Of a stretch of DNA of 11,797 nt, positions 5,820-11,797 are shown piece after piece (the first letter of the stretch is position 1; the number at the start of each line of letters is the position of its first letter). The stretch is from Actinobacteria bacterium UBA5176. Lineage in GTDB: Bacteria; Actinomycetota; UBA4738. The stretch is from the NCBI GenBank assembly GCA_002413305.1, contig DHWS01000024.1:1-11797 (forward strand), in the 5' to 3' direction. A model generated the notes under the pieces. It saw nothing but the letters and a program-made list of their open reading frames with translations, was not told the origin of the DNA and searched no databases. The translations under genes and the position numbers were made by a program.

Positions 5820-7532
5820 CTAAGGGGCAGCTTCCAGCAACGTTTTCGCCGCTTGCGCCCCGTCGGCCAGCGGAGCCTGGGAGCGCTCGCCCGTGGCGCG
5901 CAGCTTGAGATCGGCCGTGCCTGCTTCGATGCCTCGCTTGCCGATCACGAGCTGGACCGGGTAGCCGATGAGGTCGGCGTCAGCGAACTTCACCCCGGCG
6001 GTGGCCTCGCGGTCGTCCAGGACCGCGTCAACGCCGAGATCGGCGAGCGCCGCGTACAACCCTTCGGCGGCCGAGACCACCGCGGGTTGGTCCATGTTCG
6101 TCGGAATCACCGCGGCGTCGAACGGGGCCAGCGAGCGGGGCCACTTCAAGCCCGAGTCATCGTGACATTGCTCGGCCACCGCAGCCAGGATCCGCGAGAT
6201 CCCGATCCCGTAGCACCCCATCACGTACGGCTTCTGTGAACCGTCCTCGTCGATGAACGTGGCCTCCAGCGGCTTCGAGTAGCGCGTCCCGAGCTGGTAG
6301 ATGTGGCCGACCACGATCGCCGTCCCCAGCTGCAGCGCGCCCCCGTCCACCGGGCACAGATCGCCGGGCGCGGCCTGGACGACGTCCTCCCACCGGTCCA
6401 CGCGGAAGTCGCGGTCCACGTTCGCCCCCGCCACGTGATGGTCGACGGCATTCGCGCCGGTCACCCAATTCGAACCCGCCCGCACCGAATGGTCGGCGAT
6501 CACCACGACCTCCGGAGACATCCCCTGCGGGCCGGCGTACCCCTTCACGAACCCGCGCTTGCCGAAGTCCTCTTCGTCGAACAGCCGGACCGGCGTCGGG
6601 AAGAACAGGCGGGCGACCTTCTCCTCGTTGACCTCATGGTCGCCGGGCACCACCACGGCCGCGGTCCGCCCGCCCGCGTCGTACAGCATGGTCTTGAGCA
6701 TCCGCGACTCGGGCTTGCCGGTCAGCGCGGCCACGGCGGCGATCGCCGGGGCGTTCGGCGTATGGATGTCGGTCAACGGCTCGAGCTCCGGACCCTCCGT
6801 AAGAGCCAGAGGCCGCATCGGCGTCGCCGCCTCGAGGTCCGCCGCGTAGTCGCACGACTCGCAGTACAGGAAGTGGTCCTCGCCCGCGTCGGTGATGGCC
6901 ATGTATTCGTGGTTCACGCCTCCGCCGATCTGCCCCGGGTCCGCTTCGACCACCCGGAAGTCCAGCCCGCACCGGTCGAAGATCCGCTTGTATGCCTCGA
7001 ACATCACGGCATACGACGCGCGCATGCCGTCCTCGTTCCGGTCGAACGAGTACGCGTCCTTCATCAGGAACTCCCGCCCGCGAAGCAGGCCGAACCGGGG
7101 CCGGAACTCGTCCCGGTACTTCCATTCGACCTGGTAGAGGGTCACCGGCAGGTCGCGGTACGAAGAGAACTCGCCGGCTACCAGCGGGGTCACGACCTCC
7201 TCCTGCGTGGGCCCGAGCCCCATCTCCCGTCCGTGCCGGTCCTTCAGCTTGAACATGAGCTCGCCGTACGCCTGCCACCGGCCGGTCGCCTTCCAGGGTT
7301 CGGCGGGGAGCACGATCGGCATCCGGATCTCCTGCGCGCCGGACGCGTCCATCTCTTCGCGGACGATCCGTTCGATCTTGCGCATCGTCCGCAGGCCGAG
7401 CGGCAGCGTCGTGTAGATGCCCGACGCCACCTTCCGGATGAAGGCGGCCCGGAGCAGCAGCTGGTGGGAGGCGGCCTCGGCCTCGGCCGGTGCCTCGCGC
7501 AGCGTTCGGGCGAACAGGGTGGACATCCTCAT
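5820..7532 (-). CDS. proS: Prolyl-tRNA synthetase, bacterial type with editing insertion
   Basis: This enzyme charges tRNA-Pro with proline using ATP. The 570 residues match the E. coli-like bacterial form in length and order. Class II motif 1 is near 38-80 (GIYTTLPLGLRTM). Motif 2 is at 139-164 (YRDEFRPRFGLLRGREF). An insertion (INS) editing domain spans about 223-405. Motif 3 is GCYGIGISRILAA (439-451), and the C-terminal anticodon-binding domain runs about 470-565. Lys280 in the MLKTMLY segment sits where the INS domain's key lysine is found, so misacylated Ala-tRNA-Pro clearance is expected. The start is ATG 7532 (MRMSTLFARTLREAP, the usual N-terminus of this type), with a weak GAAGAG ribosome-binding site. 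It lies 21 nt after the GNAT stop and is probably co-transcribed with ispG and the GNAT gene. Confidence 0.98.
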   Translation of the reverse strand: MRMSTLFARTLREAPAEAEAASHQLLLRAAFIRKVASGIYTTLPLGLRTMRKIERIVREEMDASGAQEIRMPIVLPAEPWKATGRWQAYGELMFKLKDRHGREMGLGPTQEEVVTPLVAGEFSSYRDLPVTLYQVEWKYRDEFRPRFGLLRGREFLMKDAYSFDRNEDGMRASYAVMFEAYKRIFDRCGLDFRVVEADPGQIGGGVNHEYMAITDAGEDHFLYCESCDYAADLEAATPMRPLALTEGPELEPLTDIHTPNAPAIAAVAALTGKPESRMLKTMLYDAGGRTAAVVVPGDHEVNEEKVARLFFPTPVRLFDEEDFGKRGFVKGYAGPQGMSPEVVVIADHSVRAGSNWVTGANAVDHHVAGANVDRDFRVDRWEDVVQAAPGDLCPVDGGALQLGTAIVVGHIYQLGTRYSKPLEATFIDEDGSQKPYVMGCYGIGISRILAAVAEQCHDDSGLKWPRSLAPFDAAVIPTNMDQPAVVSAAEGLYAALADLGVDAVLDDREATAGVKFADADLIGYPVQLVIGKRGIEAGTADLKLRATGERSQAPLADGAQAAKTLLEAAP

Positions 7533-7553
7533 GGGCTCTTCAGGATACGAGGC

Positions 7554-8075
7554 TCACTCGCCGGGCAGCGCGTACACGATGTGGCGAAGCCTGGCTCGGA
7601 CCGTCTCCCTCCAGGGCATCAGGCCGATCTTCTCGGCCACGCCGCGGGAGGGCACGTTCTCCGGCCGGATCAGCGCGATCAGCCGGTCCACGCCCGCCGT
7701 GTCGAACGCGAAGTCGCGGCACGCAGCCGCCGCCTCCGACGCAAGCCCCCGCCGCCACAGGTCCTTGCGCACGTGGTGGCCGACCTCGACGAACGCCTCT
7801 CCCTCAACCTGCTGGACCGTCAGCCCGCAGTCCCCGGCGAACGTTCCGTCCTCACGAAGCACCAGCGCCCACAGCCCGAACCCATGCTCCGCGTAGTTGC
7901 GGAGGTTCCATTCGATCCACCCCATGGCCTCGTCCCGCGTCTTCGGCCGGGGGTAGAACCGCATGACCTCCGGGTCGCCGAGCAGCGCCGCCATATCGTC
8001 GAGATCCGCGGGCGTCAGCTGCCGAAGGAGCAGTCGCTCGGTCTGCAGGACGGATCCGTCGCGGAGGACCGGCAA
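7554..8075 (-). CDS. GNAT family N-acetyltransferase, RimJ/RimL-like
   Basis: The 173-residue protein has the fold pattern of GNAT acetyltransferases, which transfer acetyl from acetyl-CoA to an amine. The N-terminal LQTERLLLRQLTPADLDDM (10-28) is typical of the RimJ/RimL (Acetyltransf_3) branch. The acetyl-CoA binding motif A is RKDLWRRGLASEA (103-115), preceded by the FVEVGHHV strand. IRPENVPSRGVAEKIGL (136-152) is the conserved strand-loop-helix of this branch. The substrate (protein N-terminus, antibiotic or metabolite) cannot be told. The start is TTG 8075, one base after the ispG stop. No other start keeps the conserved N-terminus. It lies between ispG and proS in one run of minus-strand genes. 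Confidence 0.92.
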   Translation of the reverse strand: MPVLRDGSVLQTERLLLRQLTPADLDDMAALLGDPEVMRFYPRPKTRDEAMGWIEWNLRNYAEHGFGLWALVLREDGTFAGDCGLTVQQVEGEAFVEVGHHVRKDLWRRGLASEAAAACRDFAFDTAGVDRLIALIRPENVPSRGVAEKIGLMPWRETVRARLRHIVYALPGE

Positions 8076-8076
8076 G

Positions 8077-9180
8077 CTACTCGGCGGGCGCGGAGGCGGC
8101 TTCGAGCTCCAGCTCCTTGGCCATCTTGCGGGCTTCCTGCAGGAGCGTCTCGACGATCTGGTCCTCGGGGATGCGATGCTCGATGAGCTCGCCGCGAACG
8201 ATCAGCTGGCCGTAGCCCTTCCCCGCGGCGATGCCGAGGTCGGCCTCCCGGGCCTCCCCCGGCCCGTTCACCACGCACCCCATGACCGCCACCCGGATCG
8301 GCGCCTTGAGGCCCTCCTTCTCCAGCGCCTCGTTCACCTGCTTGGTCAGACCCAGGACGTCGACCTCGGCCCGGCCGCATGATGGGCAGGCCACCAGGTC
8401 CAATCCGCGCTTGCGCAGGCCCAGCGACTGCAGGATCCAGATCCCGACCTTGACCTCCCACACGGGGTCGTCGGTGAGCGAGACGCGGATCGTGTCGCCG
8501 ATGCCCTCGGCCAGGAGCGCGCCGATCCCCACCGAGCTCTTGATGCCACCGGCCGGCATGGGGCCGGCCTCGGTCACCCCGAGGTGCAGCGGGTAGTCGC
8601 ACTTCTCGGCCAGCTGGCGGTAGGCCTCGATCATCACCCGTGGGTTCGAATGCTTCACCGAGATCTTGATGTCGAAGAAGTCCTCGTCCTCCAGGATCCG
8701 GACCTCGTTCAGGGCCGATTCGACCAGCGCCTCGGGGGTCGGATTGCCATAGCGCTCCAGGATGTCCTTCTCCAGCGACCCCGCGTTGACCCCGATCCGG
8801 ATGGGCACCCCGCGCGCCTGCGCCTCCCGGGCGATCAAGCGGACCTTGTCGTGGTACTTGATGTTGCCGGGGTTGATCCGCAGGCCCTGGACGCCGGCCT
8901 CCAGCGCGGCCATGGCGTACTTCCACTGGAAGTGGATGTCGGCGATCACCGGGACCGTGGACTTCGCGGCGATCGCCTTCAACGCTTCGGCGTCCTCCCA
9001 GTGCGGGACCGCCACGCGCACGATGTCGACGCCGGTGGCCACCAGCGACGCGATCTGCTGGAGCGTGGCGTTGATGTCGGCCGTCTTCGTCGTGCACATC
9101 GACTGCACCCGGATGGGCGCATCGCCGCCGATCTCGACCGACCCGACCTTGATCTTCCGGGAGACGCGTCTTGCGATCAT
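8077..9180 (-). CDS. ispG: 4-hydroxy-3-methylbut-2-enyl diphosphate synthase (flavodoxin/ferredoxin), IspG/GcpE
   Basis: IspG reduces the cyclic diphosphate MEcPP to HMBPP in the MEP (non-mevalonate) isoprenoid pathway, using a [4Fe-4S] cluster. The 367 residues are the usual length of the two-domain bacterial form. The TIM-barrel part holds [12 protein letters not shown] (24-35) and [11 protein letters not shown] (80-90), then RINPGN (101-106) and VKHSN (175-179). The cluster-binding part has Cys265 and Cys268 in CPSCG, Cys302 in [10 protein letters not shown], and Glu309. The start is ATG 9180 with GAGG five bases upstream. The gene follows yjbQ by 81 nt and is followed at 1 nt by the GNAT gene. 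dxr and the site-2 protease gene, which often precede ispG in Actinomycetota, are not immediately upstream here. Confidence 0.98.
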   Translation of the reverse strand: MIARRVSRKIKVGSVEIGGDAPIRVQSMCTTKTADINATLQQIASLVATGVDIVRVAVPHWEDAEALKAIAAKSTVPVIADIHFQWKYAMAALEAGVQGLRINPGNIKYHDKVRLIAREAQARGVPIRIGVNAGSLEKDILERYGNPTPEALVESALNEVRILEDEDFFDIKISVKHSNPRVMIEAYRQLAEKCDYPLHLGVTEAGPMPAGGIKSSVGIGALLAEGIGDTIRVSLTDDPVWEVKVGIWILQSLGLRKRGLDLVACPSCGRAEVDVLGLTKQVNEALEKEGLKAPIRVAVMGCVVNGPGEAREADLGIAAGKGYGQLIVRGELIEHRIPEDQIVETLLQEARKMAKELELEAASAPAE

Positions 9181-9229
9181 CGCTTCCTCAAGTATGCCAC
9201 CGGTGCCCTGGCTATCGTCTAATCGAGCT

Positions 9230-9241
9230 GACCGGCCGGTC
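9230..9241. repeat. Perfect 12-bp palindrome in the yjbQ-ispG gap
   Basis: GACCGGCCGGTC reads the same on both strands. It lies 50 bases upstream of the ispG start. It has no loop and no T tract, so it is not a terminator. It could be a protein-binding site before ispG or a chance palindrome in GC-rich DNA. I see no convincing promoter with it. Confidence 0.3.
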
Positions 9242-9261
9242 GCCGTGCCTAGACACGTGGC

Positions 9262-9711
9262 CTAGTCGCCGAACACGTGGAACTGGACCGTGCGCTCCTT
9301 CGGCTCGTCCAGCTCCAGGAGGAGCAGGCGCTGCCACTGGCCGAACAGGGGCTCCCCCGCCCCGACGGGGATGGCGTGTGAGGTCGAACCGAGCACCATC
9401 TGCATCACGTGCGACTGGCCGTTCGCCCGTTCGTGGCTCTCCTGCAGGTTCTGGGTTCGGCGCTCCAGGTCGTCGTGCGCATAGTAGATGTCGCTCGGCA
9501 CCAGCAGCTCCAGCCGCTTGCGCAGATCCTCGTGCGCGCCGTCCTCCCACTCGTTGATGAGCAGCGCGCAGGTGGTGTGGGCGCAGAAGGCGACCGCACA
9601 CCCGTCGGTGACCCCCGAGTCCTTGATCGCCCTGCGCAGATCGTCGGTGAGGTCCACACAGTCCAGCCGCTGCTCTGGGGTCACCTGGATCGTCGTCGTC
9701 GCGGTCTTCAC
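9262..9711 (-). CDS. yjbQ: YjbQ/UPF0047 family protein (secondary thiamine-phosphate synthase-like)
   Basis: This is a 149-residue, single-domain protein of the YjbQ/UPF0047 family. Members show weak thiamine-phosphate synthase activity in E. coli when thiE is missing; the true physiological role is unclear. Signatures are AFCAHTTCALLINEWEDG (41-58, with the conserved HTT), DIYYAHDDLERR (74-85), GQSHVMQMVLGSTSHAIPVG (98-117), GQWQRLLLLELDEP (124-137) and a C-terminal FHVFGD. The start is GTG 9711, with GGAGG four bases upstream. The GTG overlaps the histidine kinase stop (GTGA), which indicates translational coupling with the two-component system. No thiamine genes are in the window. A longer in-frame reading into the kinase region is a shadow without its own start signal. 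Confidence 0.93.
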   Translation of the reverse strand: MKTATTTIQVTPEQRLDCVDLTDDLRRAIKDSGVTDGCAVAFCAHTTCALLINEWEDGAHEDLRKRLELLVPSDIYYAHDDLERRTQNLQESHERANGQSHVMQMVLGSTSHAIPVGAGEPLFGQWQRLLLLELDEPKERTVQFHVFGD

Positions 9712-11195
9712 GTTTCCTCCTTGATCCCATGCCCGACCACACTCATCTCCCGTTCCTCGCGGGCTGGCATGGGCGCCGGTCTCCCCGGCGGCCGGTCGGG
9801 TCCAACGATGGGAAGGACGAACCGGAACCCGGACCCCTTTCCCACCGTGCTCTCCACCCAGATCCTTCCGTCGTGCGCCTCGACCACAGAGCGCGCGATG
9901 GCCAGCCCGATCCCGGTTCCGCCATCCCCGCGCGACCGCGATGGGTCCACACGATAGAACCGCTCGAAGACGAAGGGCAGGTGCTCGGGCGGGATCCCCG
10001 GTCCGGTGTCCTCCACCGAGACCTCGCAGAGATGCCCCCGCTGGCTGGCCCGCACGGTGATCCTTCCCCCGGCGGGTGTGAACCGGAACGCGTTGTCCAG
10101 CAGGTTGAACAGGACCTGGTGGATGCGTTCGCGATCGGCCTCGACCGCCGGGAGATCCGCCGGGATCTGCTTCGAGACGACGATGTGGCCGTCGGGGCGG
10201 GTCACCTCGATCTCCCGGACCACGCGGTCGACCAGCGGCGCGAGCTGCACCGGCTCGAGTTCGAGCGGGACGTCGCCGGACTCGAGGCGGGACAGGTCCA
10301 GGAGCTGTTCGATCAGCCGCGACAGGCGTTCGGATTGCTGGAGCATCACCGACAGGACCGCCGGGTTGGGTTCCTCCACGCCGTCGAGGAGGTTCTCGAG
10401 GTGGGCCCGGATCGCCGAGATCGGCGTCTTGAGCTCGTGCGAGACGTTCGCCACCAGGTCGCGGCGGAGGCGTTCCAGGTTCTCCATCTCCCCCGCCATC
10501 CGGTTGAACGTGTCGGCGAGCTGGCCGACCTCGTCGCGGGTTCGAACTTCCACCCGTTGCCGGTAGTCTCCCCGAGCCATCCGCCGGGCCGCCTGGGCCA
10601 TGTCGCGGAGGGGCTGGGTCATGCCCCGGGCCAGGAAGCGCGCCAGGAACAAGGCGATGAACGCGGCCACCGCTCCGGCCAGCAGGAACTGCCACCACAC
10701 GCTCCGTACGAAGCGGGCCGTGCCGGTGACCGCGCCCCGCACGCCCTCGCCCTCCACGCGGTACGCGAGGTAGACGGCGCCGACCACGTGGCGCTGCCGG
10801 GTGACCGGGATGCCGAGGTACTCCTCGTCGCCAGCCTTCCCCTGGTCCACGGCCAGCTGGCCGGACAGCACCTTCGAGAGGTTCGGCGGCTGGGGAAACG
10901 GGATCGTGTTAACCAGACCGCCCCCGTTCGGTCCCACCACAAGGACCGGGTTCGGGACCTGCCCGAGCACGCGGGGGAGCGACTTCGACGGTGCGCCTGA
11001 CGGGGAGAACGCCAGCGCGGCAACGCCCTGCGCTTCGCCGAACGCCTGCCGGAACTCTCGGTCGCGTTCGGACCGCCGCAGTGCGAACCCGACCGCGATG
11101 TACATCATCAGGACGGTCGCCGCCACGGCGAAGACGATGACCGCGCCGAGCTTCGTCCGGATGGACGTGACGCGGTCGAGCGGGCGGGTGGACAT
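9708..11195 (-). CDS. Membrane sensor histidine kinase (HAMP, HisKA, HATPase)
   Basis: This 495-residue kinase is the sensor of a two-component system at the inner membrane. The first membrane helix is about residues 17-39. An extracytoplasmic sensor of about 125 residues follows (40-166), then a second helix (about 167-189), HAMP (about 188-240), and HisKA with H253 in VSHELKTPIS. The HATPase domain has the N box (FNLLDNAF, 363-370), the G1 box (DTGPGIP, 396-402), the F box (FERFYRVD) and the G2 box (GTGIGLAIA). The sensor region resembles no domain I can name and has few polar binding signatures. The start is ATG 11195, sharing one base with the response regulator stop (TGATG), with GGGAG three bases upstream. 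The C-terminal tail of about 40 residues is Pro/Arg-rich. The stimulus is unknown. Confidence 0.95.
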   Translation of the reverse strand: MSTRPLDRVTSIRTKLGAVIVFAVAATVLMMYIAVGFALRRSERDREFRQAFGEAQGVAALAFSPSGAPSKSLPRVLGQVPNPVLVVGPNGGGLVNTIPFPQPPNLSKVLSGQLAVDQGKAGDEEYLGIPVTRQRHVVGAVYLAYRVEGEGVRGAVTGTARFVRSVWWQFLLAGAVAAFIALFLARFLARGMTQPLRDMAQAARRMARGDYRQRVEVRTRDEVGQLADTFNRMAGEMENLERLRRDLVANVSHELKTPISAIRAHLENLLDGVEEPNPAVLSVMLQQSERLSRLIEQLLDLSRLESGDVPLELEPVQLAPLVDRVVREIEVTRPDGHIVVSKQIPADLPAVEADRERIHQVLFNLLDNAFRFTPAGGRITVRASQRGHLCEVSVEDTGPGIPPEHLPFVFERFYRVDPSRSRGDGGTGIGLAIARSVVEAHDGRIWVESTVGKGSGFRFVLPIVGPDRPPGRPAPMPAREEREMSVVGHGIKEET

Positions 11196-11797
11196 CAGCT
11201 CCCGGCCCCTCCGGTCGCGGCGGGCTCGGAGGCATCGGGCCGGTCCCCGGCCTCCATGAACGCATACCCGACCCCGTGCACGGTGCGGATGTACTTCGGC
11301 TCGGCGGCTTCGTCCTCCAGCTTGCGGCGGATCCGGGCGACGTGGCTGTCGACCACGCGGCCGCCGGCGTAGTCCCGATACCCCCACACCCGATCCATGA
11401 GCTGGTCGCGGCTGAGAACCACGCCGGGACTGCGGGCGAGGGCCAGCAGGATCTCGAACTCGAGAGGCGTCAGCTGGACCTCCTCGCCGGCCCGGAGGAC
11501 CCGCCGCCGGGCCGGGTCGACGGTGAGATCGAACCGGACGATCGCCTCGGTGGTCTGCATGCCGCGGATGCGCTCCATGCGGCGGATGATGGCCCGCACC
11601 CGCGCGGTCAGCTCGCGGAGGCTGAAGGGTTTGGTCAGGTAGTCGTCGGCGCCGACCGCGAACCCGGCGACCTTGTCGGCCTCGTCGGTCCGCGCGGTGA
11701 GCATGAGGACCGGGACCCATTCGTCCTTCTGGATCTCGCGGCAGACCTCGAGCCCGTCCATGCCGGGCAGCATGAGGTCCAGGACGACGAGGTCGGG
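11195..11797 (-). CDS. OmpR/PhoB-family response regulator, N-terminus outside window
   Basis: This is the partner regulator of the downstream histidine kinase. The visible 200 residues begin inside the receiver domain with PDLVVLDLMLPGMDG, in which the Asp of LDLMLPG (visible residue 7) is the phosphate acceptor. The conserved Thr (LMLTAR) and Lys (DDYLTKPF) follow. The C-terminal winged-helix DNA-binding domain has VQLTPLEFEILLALARSPG, then VLSRDQLMDRVWGY and VDSHVARIRRKLED, with YIRTVHGVGYAF near the end. The first part of the receiver, roughly 45-50 residues by family comparison, is beyond the right edge. Its stop overlaps the kinase start by one base, so the two are made together. Confidence 0.96.
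   Translation of the reverse strand, partial: PDLVVLDLMLPGMDGLEVCREIQKDEWVPVLMLTARTDEADKVAGFAVGADDYLTKPFSLRELTARVRAIIRRMERIRGMQTTEAIVRFDLTVDPARRRVLRAGEEVQLTPLEFEILLALARSPGVVLSRDQLMDRVWGYRDYAGGRVVDSHVARIRRKLEDEAAEPKYIRTVHGVGYAFMEAGDRPDASEPAATGGAGS

Noticed and set aside
5784..5822. tRNA-like fragment (hairpin followed by GGTTCCGAACTC) downstream of proS, as a possible attachment site
   Set aside because: No acceptor stem, anticodon arm or full cloverleaf can be built, and there is no integrase gene nearby.
6303..8186. A 627-codon plus-strand open frame opposite proS and the GNAT gene
   Set aside because: Composition-driven shadow of proS; His/Arg/Pro-rich translation with no recognisable domain and no ribosome-binding site.
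9251..9281. Repeated ACACGTGG near the end of yjbQ
   Set aside because: One copy is inside the coding sequence for the conserved FHVFGD end, so the repeat is most likely chance.
9262..10698. YjbQ read as the C-terminal part of a 478-residue protein or a kinase fusion
   Set aside because: The upstream section is an out-of-frame shadow of the kinase; GTG 9711 has a strong GGAGG and overlaps the kinase stop.

Overview
The window is very GC-rich and nearly all coding is on the minus strand. It reads as a piece of an actinobacterial (or closely similar high-GC) chromosome. The minus-strand order ispG, GNAT acetyltransferase, proS, then rimP-nusA-ylxR-infB matches the housekeeping order I know from Actinomycetota, where ispG and proS usually sit just upstream of the nusA-infB operon. 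GTG and TTG starts are frequent: 7 of the 12 genes whose starts can be assessed. No phage, transposon, CRISPR, rRNA or tRNA signature was found. The lineage is an inference, not a measurement.

Layout, read from the right edge in the minus direction. An OmpR-type response regulator (cut by the window edge) is followed, with a one-base overlap, by its sensor histidine kinase. The kinase overlaps by 4 nt a YjbQ/UPF0047 enzyme. After 81 nt come ispG (MEP isoprenoid pathway), a GNAT acetyltransferase 1 nt further on, and proS (prolyl-tRNA synthetase, bacterial type with an insertion domain).

Between proS and rimP lies an accessory block at about 2.8-5.7 kb. It holds two plus-strand genes: a beta-lactamase-family serine hydrolase with an apparent single-base frameshift near its N-terminus, and a 76-aa secreted two-cysteine protein. 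Divergent from these are two minus-strand genes: a stand-alone 2-oxoacid-dehydrogenase E2-type acyltransferase catalytic domain, and a 93-aa protein of unknown function.

The left part is the transcription/translation operon rimP-nusA-ylxR-infB, tightly packed with 4-nt overlaps (GTGA, TTGA). infB runs off the left edge just after its GTP-binding P-loop. The most interesting regulatory signal is its leader. An extended -10 promoter (TGCTATACT) is followed about 24 nt after the likely start site by a perfect 9-bp GC-rich hairpin with a T tract, an intrinsic terminator that lies before the first gene. Because the operon encodes NusA, a termination factor, this suggests autogenous attenuation. 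A perfect inverted repeat also overlaps the -35 region.

There is no gene-free stretch longer than 300 bases. The non-coding gaps are the nusA-operon leader, the divergent hydrolase/E2 region, the two gaps around the small secreted gene, and the yjbQ-ispG gap. I found no clear evidence of an entirely new multi-gene system. The best leads are the nusA-operon leader, the frameshifted hydrolase, and the unknown proteins of the proS-rimP insertion.
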